Source: Polynucleobacter sp. es-EL-1
GTDB taxonomy: Bacteria > Pseudomonadota > Gammaproteobacteria > Burkholderiales > Burkholderiaceae
Assembly (NCBI RefSeq): GCF_018687975.1
Contig: NZ_CP061310.1
Coordinates: forward strand, 1,178,001-1,242,000
Length of the DNA: 64,000 bases
Reading direction: 5' to 3'
Of the stretch, positions 25,897 to 34,588 are shown piece after piece. The notes under the pieces were generated by a model. That model ran no database searches, was not told the origin of the DNA, and worked only from the letters and a program-made list of their open reading frames with translations. Every line of letters begins with the position of its first letter. The stretch's first letter is position 1. The position numbers and the translations under genes were made by a program.

Positions 25897-26607
25897 CTAC
25901 TTCCAGGATACCAATTCCCACTCCAAATAGTCTTCCATGAGGGCCTCTCCCCAACCAGACATGCCAGCCCATAAGTACTGACCCATACTTCGCCTAATGA
26001 CCCAACGGCCAATTTCTGGAGAAAACCACACATCCTCATTACGAATATTGGCAACCCGTGAAAAATCATTACTGGTAAAAAATGGCATCTCATTACGGTA
26101 CAACAGCGTATTGAACTCACCGGCAGGCACTTTTACTCGCTCCCAGCGCAACGCATTGATATTTACACCCCAGTAATAATCGTTATCGGGGTAGCCTACT
26201 ACTTGGTAGCGATTGCGATAAAAACCAGACCAGCCACTGATGAGTTGCTCGGGCCATAGAGGCATGGGTTGTAAAAACTTTTGCGGCGGGTTCCAATGAG
26301 GATCTTGCAGAATATATCCCCAGGGCTGTTGAATCTCGTCAGGCAAACGTCCGGTCTTGACACCCTGACGCGCTATAACTATTTGCGGTCCTACAGAAAC
26401 TACTGTTTCAGTAACAACGTCCACAATTTCCTGATTAAATACATTGCGAACGTTATATACCCACTGTTGACCCACTTTGGGAGCCCTCACCTGGGGTGGG
26501 TTCAATGGCTGGTTGAGCAATACTCCAGTTGGATAAGGTTGCGCAGGAATACATGCCGCCAAAGCCAGAGGCAAAAAGAGTAAAAAAAGCTTTTTTAACA
26601 ATCTCAT
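25897..26607 (-). CDS. Lipoprotein, paralog of its upstream neighbour (Sec type)
   Basis: 236 residues with a Sec lipoprotein signal (MRLLKKLFLLFLPLALAAC, lipidated C19). The mature part shares a backbone with the protein encoded at 26604-27302: VGQQWVY, RLPDEIQ, DPHWNPP, PLWPEQL, WERVKVPAGEF, VWFSPEIGRWV. These line up in the same order, so the genes are diverged tandem duplicates. I do not recognise a characterised family. Trp and Tyr are frequent, suggesting a beta-rich envelope domain. It starts 4 bp inside its neighbour (ATGA), so the two are coupled. Confidence 0.75.
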   Translation of the reverse strand: MRLLKKLFLLFLPLALAACIPAQPYPTGVLLNQPLNPPQVRAPKVGQQWVYNVRNVFNQEIVDVVTETVVSVGPQIVIARQGVKTGRLPDEIQQPWGYILQDPHWNPPQKFLQPMPLWPEQLISGWSGFYRNRYQVVGYPDNDYYWGVNINALRWERVKVPAGEFNTLLYRNEMPFFTSNDFSRVANIRNEDVWFSPEIGRWVIRRSMGQYLWAGMSGWGEALMEDYLEWELVSWK

Positions 26608-27302
26608 TTATATGAGGTCAACTGCCACTGATAACTGCCTTCCAAAATTACTACGCCAATCTGCCCTTGAATTTGATATGAACCAGAGGTTTCTCTAGCA
26701 ACCCAACGACCAATCTGCGGCACAAACCAAATTGTTTCCTTGCGAATACAGTCGACTTTATTGGGATCATCACTCTCATAATTAATCAGATTCTGAAATC
26801 TCAAAGCCACAAACTCACCCGCTGGTACGGTAATCTTTTCCCAACCATGAACACTCATATATTCTTGCCAGTTCATTCTGGAATCAGAATAGCCGCCGAT
26901 ACTGTACTTTGTAGTGAACTGCTTTGCCCAGGTAGCAGAGAGTTTTTCAGGCCATAGCGGCAGTGCAGGACTAAAACTCAACAAACGAGGCCACTGTGGA
27001 TCCAAGGTCACCATTCCCCAGGAGGATTGGATTTCATCAGGCAGCCTATAACCATCGGTTGTATTGCGCTCAATCACAATAGAGGAGCCAACACTCTTGA
27101 CGCGCTCATTGACGACTTCCAGAGTCTTACCACTAAATACGTCTTTTTTGACATAGGTCCACTCTTGACCTACCTGAGGCGAACGAATCGCTGGCAGGGG
27201 ATTCGGCTGAGTTACAGGAGTGCCATGCTCATATGACAGGCCGCCACAGGCGACTGGAGCCAAAGCGGCAGAAGCAATAAAGGTTCTGCGAGATAGTTTC
27301 AT
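26604..27302 (-). CDS. Lipoprotein with twin-arginine signal, paralog of its downstream neighbour
   Basis: 232 residues. The N terminus combines a twin-arginine motif (SRRTFIA, R5-R6) with a lipobox APVAC (C19), as in Tat-exported lipoproteins. The mature part parallels the downstream paralog, with VGQEWTY, RLPDEIQ, DPQWPRL, PLWPEKL, WEKITVPAGEF and IWFVPQIGRWV. Function is unknown. The two proteins keep the same length and motif order but differ in signal type, unusual for a tandem pair. It lies 44 bp after the radical SAM gene and its stop overlaps the next ATG. Confidence 0.72.
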   Translation of the reverse strand: MKLSRRTFIASAALAPVACGGLSYEHGTPVTQPNPLPAIRSPQVGQEWTYVKKDVFSGKTLEVVNERVKSVGSSIVIERNTTDGYRLPDEIQSSWGMVTLDPQWPRLLSFSPALPLWPEKLSATWAKQFTTKYSIGGYSDSRMNWQEYMSVHGWEKITVPAGEFVALRFQNLINYESDDPNKVDCIRKETIWFVPQIGRWVARETSGSYQIQGQIGVVILEGSYQWQLTSYK

Positions 27303-27346
27303 ATCAATTGATTTAACTTTTTAATAATAGGGCTGGTATTCAGAGT

Positions 27347-29242
27347 TTATACATAGCCTAAAAATTTAGCTATGGCATTACGCGAAACGGAAGCTTTGGG
27401 GATATTCGGTAGATCAAACCATGTGTGAGATTTAGCTTCAAAACCCACCCCATGCATAAAGTTGTAAATAGCCTTCTTTAACCCAACCCCAAGGGCATCA
27501 TGATCTACCCCAGTAGGGTCGATAAACGCTACATCATTTTTTGCAAAACTAATGGGGGGAAGTGGCATCAACTCCACCCCATATGCTTTTGGATCAAGCC
27601 CTACTGGAGAATGGACGGTGCAAGTAAAGCGGTGAAAAAAACCACTTTGAATGCAGCCGTTTTCAAACAACTGGCGTACATACTCTAGGGCATCGACTGT
27701 TTCTTGTACGGTTTGGGTTGGAAAGCCATACATCAAATACGCATGTACCAAAATACCTGCGTCTGAGAATCCCTTGGTGACCTGGGCAACTTGCTCAACA
27801 GAAACACCCTTCTTCATCAGCGCTAGAAGGCGGTCTGAAGCAACCTCTAAACCACCTGACATTGCAATACAACCACTCTTGGCCAATAACTCACATAACT
27901 CTGGAGTGAATGTTTTCTCAAAACGAATATTTCCCCACCAAGAAATATTCACCTTGCGACGAATAAGTTCCTTGGCCAAAGCTTTTAATGCTTTTGGAGG
28001 GGCAGCTTCATCTACAAAATGAAAGCCGGTCTGCCCTGTCTCAGCCACAATTGCCTCAATACGATCAACCAAGATGCTGGCGGAGGCGGTTTCATAACGA
28101 GAGATGTAATCCAGGCTGACATCGCAAAAGCTACATTTTTTCCAATAGCATCCATGCGCTACCGTGAGCTTATTCCATCGGCCATCACTCCATAGACGAT
28201 GCATGGGGTTGAGCATATCTAAGAGCGACAAATACGAATTTAATGGCAAGCCATCCCATGTGGCCGTACCCACTTCTTCAAAGGGGATGTCTGGCTCCTG
28301 CCAATGGATGTAACGTACTTCATTATCAAGATTGCGAATGAATGTTCTCACCAGGCGTTCTGCTGAGCGCTTGCCTTTGAGATGCTCTATCAAAGCCAAT
28401 AAAGGTCTCTCACCAGAATCTAAGGTGATGAAATCCACAAAATCAAATATGCGTGGATCACTTAACTCACGCAATTCAGTATTGACATATCCACCACCTA
28501 AACCAATATGAATTTGTGGATAGTCTGCTTTGATCGTTTGTGCAATGCGAAGCGCTGCGTACATCGCCCCTGGAAATGGCACCGACAATAAAACCAACTG
28601 GGGCTGATGTTTATTAATAGCCGCCTTGGTAAGTTCCTTTAAATGCTGATCCATCAGTGTGGGAGCAGCTGCCAGAGCGGATGCTAAGGGTGTGAAGGTA
28701 GGCTGACTACTGGCCAATGATTCTCCGTAACGCACAAACTCAAAACGTTCATCTACAGCATCTTTCAATACATCCGATAAATCATTGAGATAAAGCGTCG
28801 CCAAATGTCTTGCGCGATCTTGAGAGCCCAGCGCCCCAAATGCCCAAGCCAAAGAATCACCACCCTCCTCTTCGTCATACGCATCCATAGAGGCAAAACG
28901 GGGGCCTTCTGGCAAGAAGGCACGACTATTAATGCGATGAGCAAGAGTACTATCTCGCCCTTGTAAAAAAGCAATCACTAAAGAAATCGTGCTTTGGTAT
29001 TCATCAAAATAATCTAGAAAAAAATTGACACTAGCACTGCGATTTTCTTCGGCAAGCCCCAATGCTTCTTGCTCAATTTCAAGCAACCCCTCTGGCGTGA
29101 AGAATCCCAACACTAAAGCCAAGGCAAGATCCTCTTGAACCGCATCAAAGCCACACGACCTCAAGAAGCCGGTGAGATAGGCCGTAGAGGGATACGGCGT
29201 ATTGAGCTGCGTCATCGGTGGAATGAGGCTCAGAACTTTCAT
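27347..29242 (-). CDS. B12-binding-domain radical SAM protein, function unknown
   Basis: The 631-residue protein has an N-terminal region like the cobalamin-binding Rossmann domain (MKVLSLIPP, PSTAYLTGFLRSCGF, then GLGGGYVNTEL near residue 257). The usual DxHxxG cobalt-ligand motif is absent. The radical SAM domain begins with HGCYWKKCSFC near residue 375, a CX4CX2C spacing that some B12-type radical SAM proteins share, and continues with GFHFVDEA, ISWWGNIRFE, SGGLEVASDRLL and HAYLMYGFPTQT. It lies directly after the DUF455 gene (stop at 29244). I chose the ATG at 29242 over the overlapping GTG at 29251. The substrate is unknown. Confidence 0.8.
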   Translation of the reverse strand: MKVLSLIPPMTQLNTPYPSTAYLTGFLRSCGFDAVQEDLALALVLGFFTPEGLLEIEQEALGLAEENRSASVNFFLDYFDEYQSTISLVIAFLQGRDSTLAHRINSRAFLPEGPRFASMDAYDEEEGGDSLAWAFGALGSQDRARHLATLYLNDLSDVLKDAVDERFEFVRYGESLASSQPTFTPLASALAAAPTLMDQHLKELTKAAINKHQPQLVLLSVPFPGAMYAALRIAQTIKADYPQIHIGLGGGYVNTELRELSDPRIFDFVDFITLDSGERPLLALIEHLKGKRSAERLVRTFIRNLDNEVRYIHWQEPDIPFEEVGTATWDGLPLNSYLSLLDMLNPMHRLWSDGRWNKLTVAHGCYWKKCSFCDVSLDYISRYETASASILVDRIEAIVAETGQTGFHFVDEAAPPKALKALAKELIRRKVNISWWGNIRFEKTFTPELCELLAKSGCIAMSGGLEVASDRLLALMKKGVSVEQVAQVTKGFSDAGILVHAYLMYGFPTQTVQETVDALEYVRQLFENGCIQSGFFHRFTCTVHSPVGLDPKAYGVELMPLPPISFAKNDVAFIDPTGVDHDALGVGLKKAIYNFMHGVGFEAKSHTWFDLPNIPKASVSRNAIAKFLGYV

Positions 29243-29243
29243 A

Positions 29244-30071
29244 TTAGCCACAAGTGGTCGATTGAGGTTCGCTCATCACCCCTAAGATTTTCAACTCTTC
29301 TTGGGTAAATCCAGCCTGCTGACGCGCCTCTACATTAAAAGGGCCTCTAAGTGTTGGGGCTCGATATTGCCGCGCCAAATCTCGATAGGTAGTAATCGGG
29401 GATAGATTGTCTTTGGCACATAAGAAATTGAACCAGCGATTACCAATAAATACATGGCCAATCTCATCATGCAGAATAATTTCTAAAATCTCAACTGCTT
29501 TAGCATCTTTGATTTGCTTAAATCGATCTCGTATTCCTGGCACCGCATCCAAACCTCTTGCTTCCATGGTTCTAGGTACTAGCGCCATTCTGGCAATGAC
29601 CGCATCAGTCGTTCTCTCCACCATCTCCCACAAGCTGTTGTGGGCAAGAAAATCGCCATAAGAAAAACCATATGACTGCATATGCTCATTGACCAAGCTA
29701 AAGTGATACGCCTCTTCCTTGGCGACCTTAAGCCAATCCTCATAGTATTGCGTTGGCATATTGGGGAAACGCCAGATTGCATCTAAAGCAAGATTCATGG
29801 CATTAAATTCAATATGGGCCAATGAATGCAATAAGCTTGCCCTGCCCTCAATCGTGTCCATTCTTCTTTTAGGAACCTCTAAAGGAGGAACCAGTTCGGG
29901 TTTTTGGGGTCTTCCTGGAAGGCTGAGATGATCTGCCAAATACTCTTTGGAGACATCTAAATGAATACGCTGCTGCTGATACTCATCAAACAAATGCTGG
30001 AGTCGCTCTACCTTGAGCTGGACATCTGTATTTGCCAGTATTGCGAGGGCAGTTTCTCGTAACTCAAGCAT
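29244..30071 (-). CDS. DUF455 ferritin-like (MiaE-related) protein
   Basis: This 275-residue helical protein fits DUF455. Probable di-iron ligands are E88 (AHIEFNAMNLALDAIWRF), the E120-A-Y-H123 motif and the E203-I-G-H206 motif, which give two E-x-x-H pairs in a four-helix bundle. Family members are related to the tRNA hydroxylase MiaE and other ferritin-like oxygenases, but their substrate is not established. It sits 23 bp after guaA and abuts the radical SAM gene. The tight pairing suggests that the two act in one pathway, which is inference. Confidence 0.82.
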   Translation of the reverse strand: MLELRETALAILANTDVQLKVERLQHLFDEYQQQRIHLDVSKEYLADHLSLPGRPQKPELVPPLEVPKRRMDTIEGRASLLHSLAHIEFNAMNLALDAIWRFPNMPTQYYEDWLKVAKEEAYHFSLVNEHMQSYGFSYGDFLAHNSLWEMVERTTDAVIARMALVPRTMEARGLDAVPGIRDRFKQIKDAKAVEILEIILHDEIGHVFIGNRWFNFLCAKDNLSPITTYRDLARQYRAPTLRGPFNVEARQQAGFTQEELKILGVMSEPQSTTCG

Positions 30072-30094
30072 GAGGGGTCACAGACTAAATTCGT

Positions 30095-31702
30095 CTATTC
30101 CCACTCAATAGTTGCTGGCGGTTTTCCGCTAATGTCGTAGACGACGCGATTAATACCACGCACTTCATTAATGATGCGATTCGATACTTTGCCGAGCAAA
30201 TCATGGGGCAAATGCGCCCAATGTGCTGTCATGAAGTCCTGCGTCTGCACCGCTCGAAGCGCAACAACATACTCATAGGTTCTACCATCACCCATCACGC
30301 CCACTGATTTCACTGGCAAGAAGACTGCGAAGGCTTGGCTAGTTAAGTCATACCAAGACTTTTGACTGACCTCGTCAATCGTATTGCGTAGTTCTTCAAT
30401 GAAGATCGCATCAGCACGTTGTAACAAGCTTGCAAACTCAGCTTTCACTTCACCTAAGATGCGCACACCAAGACCAGGTCCCGGGAAAGGATGGCGATAG
30501 ACCATCTCACGCGGCAAGCCTAAGGCAACGCCGAGTTCACGCACTTCATCTTTAAATAGCTCACGCAGTGGCTCAAGTAGCTTGAGGTGCATATCTTCAG
30601 GCAGACCACCCACATTGTGGTGGCTCTTAATCGTATGCGCGCCCTTCTTACCTTTACCAGCAGACTCAATCACATCTGGATAAATAGTTCCCTGAGCAAG
30701 CCACTTGGCATTTTGAATCTTGCCAGATTCAGTTTGGAAAATTTCAACGAATTCTTTACCAATAATTTTGCGCTTAGCTTCTGGGTCTGAAACCCCAGCA
30801 AGCTCAGACATAAATTTGTCTTTAGCATCTACTCGAATCACTTTGACACCGAGGTTGCGCGCAAACATCTCCATCACCATATCGCCTTCGTTGAGACGAA
30901 GCAGACCATGATCAACAAAGACACAGGTGAGCTGCTCACCAATTGCACGATGAATTAATGCGGCCGCGACACTGGAATCAACGCCACCCGATAAACCAAG
31001 AATGACCTCTTCATCACCTACTTGCCTACGAATATGGTCGACTGCTTCAGCAATATAGTCACCCATCACCCAGTCTGGTTTACAACCGCAGATCTGATGA
31101 ACAAAGCGACCAAGGATTTCTTCGCCTTGTAATGTATGGGTTACTTCAGGATGAAACTGAAATGCATAAAAACGCCGCGCCTCATCAGCCATTCCTGCAA
31201 TCGGACAAGACTCGGTAGAGGCCATTAACTTAAATGCTGGTGGCAAGCTTGTTACAGAGTCTCCGTGACTCATCCATACTTTGAGAATGCCATGACCTTC
31301 GCTAGTAGAAAAGTCTTGAATACCTTTTAGTAAATCAGTATGGCCATGGGCACGAACTTCAGAGTAACCAAACTCACGTGCCTTGCCAAGAGACTCAGCA
31401 GAAGCAACTGCTCCACCCAATTGGGTTGCCATAGTTTGCATGCCGTAGCAAATACCTAAAACAGGAACACCTAATTCAAAAACGATTTGGGGTGCGCGTG
31501 GGCTTCCCTCCTCGGTTACGGAGCTGGGACCGCCAGAAAGAATAATTCCCTTACCGCCCTGCTCTTGAATGAATTTGCGAATAAATTCTGGATCACAATC
31601 ATAGGGATGGATCTCAGAATAGACGTGTGCATCACGCACACGCCTTGCAATCAGTTGAGTAACTTGTGAACCAAAGTCCAGAATCAGTATTTTGTCGTGC
31701 AC
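30095..31702 (-). CDS. guaA: GMP synthase (glutamine-hydrolysing)
   Basis: The 535-residue enzyme converts XMP to GMP. The class I glutamine amidotransferase domain has C85 in LGICYGMQ and the His/Glu pair in FQFHPEVTHT near residue 180. The ATP pyrophosphatase domain has the P-loop LSGGVDSSVAAALIH near residue 239. The dimerisation domain ends ISGKPPATIEWE, the family's conserved C terminus. The start is GTG (VHDKILILDFGSQVTQL). It follows guaB by 25 bp, the usual guaBA operon. Confidence 0.97.
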   Translation of the reverse strand: MHDKILILDFGSQVTQLIARRVRDAHVYSEIHPYDCDPEFIRKFIQEQGGKGIILSGGPSSVTEEGSPRAPQIVFELGVPVLGICYGMQTMATQLGGAVASAESLGKAREFGYSEVRAHGHTDLLKGIQDFSTSEGHGILKVWMSHGDSVTSLPPAFKLMASTESCPIAGMADEARRFYAFQFHPEVTHTLQGEEILGRFVHQICGCKPDWVMGDYIAEAVDHIRRQVGDEEVILGLSGGVDSSVAAALIHRAIGEQLTCVFVDHGLLRLNEGDMVMEMFARNLGVKVIRVDAKDKFMSELAGVSDPEAKRKIIGKEFVEIFQTESGKIQNAKWLAQGTIYPDVIESAGKGKKGAHTIKSHHNVGGLPEDMHLKLLEPLRELFKDEVRELGVALGLPREMVYRHPFPGPGLGVRILGEVKAEFASLLQRADAIFIEELRNTIDEVSQKSWYDLTSQAFAVFLPVKSVGVMGDGRTYEYVVALRAVQTQDFMTAHWAHLPHDLLGKVSNRIINEVRGINRVVYDISGKPPATIEWE

Positions 31703-31727
31703 GAAAGAAGCTGCCTTAATTTAAGTC

Positions 31728-33194
31728 TTAATCAATGTGGTAATTCGGCGCTTCCTTAGTGATCTTCACATCATGAACATGTGACTCTCGTACACCTGCT
31801 GAAGTGATTTCCACAAAATTCGCTTTCTCATGCAACTCGTCAATAGTCTTACAGCCACAATAGCCCATTGAAGAACGAATACCGCCAGTCAATTGATGCA
31901 AGATGGCCAGAACACTGCCTTTGTATGGCACTTGACCTTCGATGCCCTCAGGAACAAGCTTCTCTGCATTGGCAGCACTAATATCGCTCTGGAAATAACG
32001 ATCAGCAGAACCATCGGCCATCGCGCCCAAAGAACCCATGCCACGATAGCTCTTATAGGAACGGCCCTGATACAAGAACACTTCGCCTGGCGCCTCTTCG
32101 GTTCCGGCAAACATGCCACCCATCATCACTGAACTAGCACCAGCGGCTAAGGCTTTAGCAACATCACCGGAATAACGTACACCACCGTCAGCAATCAATG
32201 GAATGCCTGTACCTTTGAGCGCAGTAGCGACATTCACAATCGCCGTAATCTGCGGAACGCCAACGCCTGCAACAATTCGGGTGGTACAAATGGAGCCCGG
32301 GCCGATACCAACCTTCACGCCATCAGCACCATGATCAGCTAAAGCTTTAGCTGCATCACCTGTAGCAATATTGCCGCCAATCACTTGCACGTGAGGATAA
32401 TTTTTCTTCACCCACTTCACGCGATCCAAAACACCTTGGCTATGGCCATGGGCTGTGTCCACAACGATAACGTCAACACCAGCACGCACTAACAACTCAA
32501 TACGCTCATCATTGTCTGGGCCTACGCCAACCGCCGCACCCACTCGCAACTTACCTTCACTGTCTTTACAAGCATTTGGGTGCTCTGTGGCTTTGAGAAT
32601 ATCTTTAACGGTAATTAAACCGCGCAACTCGAACTTGTCATTTACCACCAATACGCGCTCAAGGCGGTGCTGACTCATTAAACGCTTTGCTTCGTCTAAT
32701 GAGCAACCTTCTTTAACGGTAATCAAGCGCTCACGCGGAGTCATCTTGGATTTCACTGGCGCATCTAAGTCTTCTTCAAAGCGTAAGTCGCGGTTAGTAA
32801 TAATGCCAACCACTTCCTTGCCAGTCAGAACTGGGAATCCCGAGAAGCCATGCTCACGAGAAAGCTGAATCACTTGGCGCAATGTGGCATCTGGACCGAT
32901 GGTAATCGGGTCACGGAGTACACCGGATTCATAGCGCTTGACCTTAGCCACTTCACGGGCTTGCTCAGCTGGCTTGAGGTTTTTATGAATAATGCCAATG
33001 CCACCCTCGCTGGCCATGGCAATTGCCAATCGACCTTCGGTCACGGTATCCATGGCAGCGGACACCAGCGGTGTATTGAGTGAAATATCTCGAGTTAACT
33101 TACTTGCCAAACTGGCATCCCGAGGAAGTACCGAAGAATAGGCCGGTACGAGGAGCACATCGTCAAAAGTGAGTGCTTTTTGAATGAGTCGCAT
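31728..33194 (-). CDS. guaB: IMP dehydrogenase
   Basis: The 488-residue enzyme oxidises IMP to XMP, the committed step to GMP. The barrel starts LTFDDVLLVPAYSSVLP, two CBS domains span about residues 90-205, and the catalytic loop holds C303 in GPGSICTTRIV. DGGVRYSGDVAKALAAGA and the mobile flap near YRGMGSLGAM are also present. The ATG at 33194 gives the standard N terminus. It is the first gene of guaBA, 26 bp after rnfH, with no clear terminator between, so it may also be read from ratA-rnfH. Confidence 0.97.
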   Translation of the reverse strand: MRLIQKALTFDDVLLVPAYSSVLPRDASLASKLTRDISLNTPLVSAAMDTVTEGRLAIAMASEGGIGIIHKNLKPAEQAREVAKVKRYESGVLRDPITIGPDATLRQVIQLSREHGFSGFPVLTGKEVVGIITNRDLRFEEDLDAPVKSKMTPRERLITVKEGCSLDEAKRLMSQHRLERVLVVNDKFELRGLITVKDILKATEHPNACKDSEGKLRVGAAVGVGPDNDERIELLVRAGVDVIVVDTAHGHSQGVLDRVKWVKKNYPHVQVIGGNIATGDAAKALADHGADGVKVGIGPGSICTTRIVAGVGVPQITAIVNVATALKGTGIPLIADGGVRYSGDVAKALAAGASSVMMGGMFAGTEEAPGEVFLYQGRSYKSYRGMGSLGAMADGSADRYFQSDISAANAEKLVPEGIEGQVPYKGSVLAILHQLTGGIRSSMGYCGCKTIDELHEKANFVEITSAGVRESHVHDVKITKEAPNYHID

Positions 33195-33220
33195 GCAAAA
33201 CCCCTAGTCGCAAAAACCGA

Positions 33221-33571
33221 TTATAGCCTCCTGGCCTTTCTTTTAGCTGCGGCAGCCTGGAATTTGGCATCTTGGTTCTGATTTGCCTTCTTGCGACGCA
33301 CTGCTTTGGGGTCGACCAGCAGCGGCGAGTAGAGCTCCAAACGATCCCCGTCGTAAATGGGGCTATCCCAATCCTTGCGCTTTCCAAAGACCCCAAAACA
33401 GCCCTTTCTGGCCAAGGCAGGATCATCGGGGCTATTGGCAATTCCCGCTCTAAGCAGAGCCAAACCAACCGTGGCTTGCTCTTTAGACTCAAGCTCAAGA
33501 CTGAAAGGGCTTAATGTAGGCTCACCTTGCCTGGCATCGCAAAGCAAAATTTTAATGGTTTTACTGCTCAT
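33221..33571 (-). CDS. rnfH: RnfH family ubiquitin-like protein
   Basis: This 116-residue small protein is of the RnfH/UPF0125 family (beta-grasp fold). Its core has KILLCDARQGEP, GIANSPDDPALARKGCFGVFGK and the conserved YDGDRLELYSPLLVDPKAVRR; the C terminus is basic. Members are encoded beside ratA across proteobacteria and their function is unsettled. I chose the ATG at 33571, which overlaps the end of ratA by 11 bp; the upstream start at 33586 is possible. Confidence 0.88.
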   Translation of the reverse strand: MSSKTIKILLCDARQGEPTLSPFSLELESKEQATVGLALLRAGIANSPDDPALARKGCFGVFGKRKDWDSPIYDGDRLELYSPLLVDPKAVRRKKANQNQDAKFQAAAAKRKARRL

Positions 33572-33995
33572 AAAGGTCTTCAGCACGCTTTACAAAACAG
33601 TCCACAAAAGTACCAGCAATGTGGCCAAAAACCGGACCGATGATCTTATCCAAAATGGCGCTCTTGAACTCCCAGTGGAGCTTGAATTCCACCTTACAGG
33701 CATCTTCCTTGAGGGGAATAAAGTTCCATTGACCTGAAAAATGCTTAAATGGACCATCCACAAAGACCATATCAATGGTTTCTGGGCGGTGATTGATGTT
33801 GCGGGTATGAAAGTACTGAGTAATGCCCTTGAACTGAATATTGATTTTTGCGTCTAAAACGGTATCCGTTTGCTCAAATATTTCCACGCCGCCGCACCAG
33901 GGAAGGAACTCTGGGTAGCGGGCAACATCTGTCACTAAGCCATACATCCGGTCGGCTGATTGGCCAATTAAAACGGTCTTGTAGACGTCTGCCAT
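33561..33995 (-). CDS. ratA: RatA/Coq10-type START domain protein
   Basis: 144 residues of the START/polyketide-cyclase-like fold. It shows ADRMYGLVTDVARYPEFLPWC near residue 14, DGPFKHFSGQWNFIPL near residue 82 and a C-terminal AEDLYEQ-type helix. In E. coli RatA was described as a ribosome-association toxin, while relatives such as Coq10 bind ubiquinone, so the physiological role is debated. It overlaps rnfH and is divergent from smpB with a 26-bp gap, a classic proteobacterial arrangement. Confidence 0.88.
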   Translation of the reverse strand: MADVYKTVLIGQSADRMYGLVTDVARYPEFLPWCGGVEIFEQTDTVLDAKINIQFKGITQYFHTRNINHRPETIDMVFVDGPFKHFSGQWNFIPLKEDACKVEFKLHWEFKSAILDKIIGPVFGHIAGTFVDCFVKRAEDLYEQ

Positions 33996-34021
33996 AATCG
34001 ATCTTGAGAAGCTAAATAAAT

Positions 34022-34474
34022 ATGAGTATCGTCGATAACAAAAAAGCCTTCTTCGATTATTTTATCGAGGAACGGTTTGAAGCAGGACTTGTTCTGGAGG
34101 GCTGGGAAGTCAAAGCCATTCGCGCAGGTCGCGTGCACATCAAAGAAGCGTATGTTGTCATCCGTAAGGCGGAGCTATTCCTGATTGGCTGCCATATCAC
34201 CCCCCTACTCTCTGCCTCCACCCATATCGTTCCCGATAGCACGCGTACTCGCAAACTGCTCTTAAATGCCATTGAGATCCGCAAGCTAATTGGCAAAGTG
34301 GAGCAAAAAGGCTACACCTTGGTCCCTTTGAATTTGCATTTCTCCAAAGGCAATGTGAAATGTGAAATTGGACTAGCCCGAGGCAAAAAACAGCACGATA
34401 AGCGCGCTGCTACCAAAGAGCGTGAATGGGAAGTGCAAAAGGGACGCATTGCTAGAGGCGACCTCAACGCCTAA
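34022..34474 (+). CDS. smpB: SsrA-binding protein SmpB
   Basis: The 150-residue protein binds tmRNA and delivers it to stalled ribosomes for trans-translation. Family features are NKKAFFDYFIEERFEAGLVLEGWEVK at the N terminus, LLLNAIEIRKL, YTLVPLNLHF near residue 97 and the basic C-terminal tail GKKQHDKRAATKEREWE. The tmRNA gene (ssrA) is not in the window. It is divergent from ratA. A perfect GAGAGT/ACTCTC hairpin with a four-base loop lies just after the stop (34482-34497), without a T tract. Confidence 0.95.
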   Translation: MSIVDNKKAFFDYFIEERFEAGLVLEGWEVKAIRAGRVHIKEAYVVIRKAELFLIGCHITPLLSASTHIVPDSTRTRKLLLNAIEIRKLIGKVEQKGYTLVPLNLHFSKGNVKCEIGLARGKKQHDKRAATKEREWEVQKGRIARGDLNA

Positions 34475-34507
34475 ACCGCTGGAGAGTGTAGACTCTCAAA
34501 AGTGCGA

Positions 34508-34524
34508 TGCACTAAATTAGTGCA
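34508..34524. promoter_or_regulatory. 17-bp palindrome of NtrC-site type upstream of the Anbu operon
   Basis: TGCACTAAATTAGTGCA is a perfect inverted repeat with 8-bp arms and a single central base. It fits the enteric NtrC-site pattern TGCACYA-N3-TRGTGCA at every specified position. It lies 65 bp upstream of the first ATG of the Anbu cluster, in a 114-bp gap after smpB. No acceptable -24/-12 sigma-54 promoter was found between it and the gene, so the regulator is unproven. Confidence 0.5.
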
Positions 34525-34588
34525 TTAAAGCACCAAGCTGCTCCATTTTCTTTGTAGTTAACCCCTCCGAAGGCATTAGTTTGTAACT

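Noticed and set aside
34482..34497. Hairpin after smpB as a terminator
   Set aside because: The GAGAGT/ACTCTC stem is short, A/T-containing and followed by only AAAA on the plus strand, with no T tract.
34525..34588. Sigma-54 promoter after the NtrC-like palindrome
   Set aside because: The best matches (AAGCAC...TGCT and AAGGCA...TTTGT) have wrong spacing between the -24 and -12 elements or lack the GG/GC pair.
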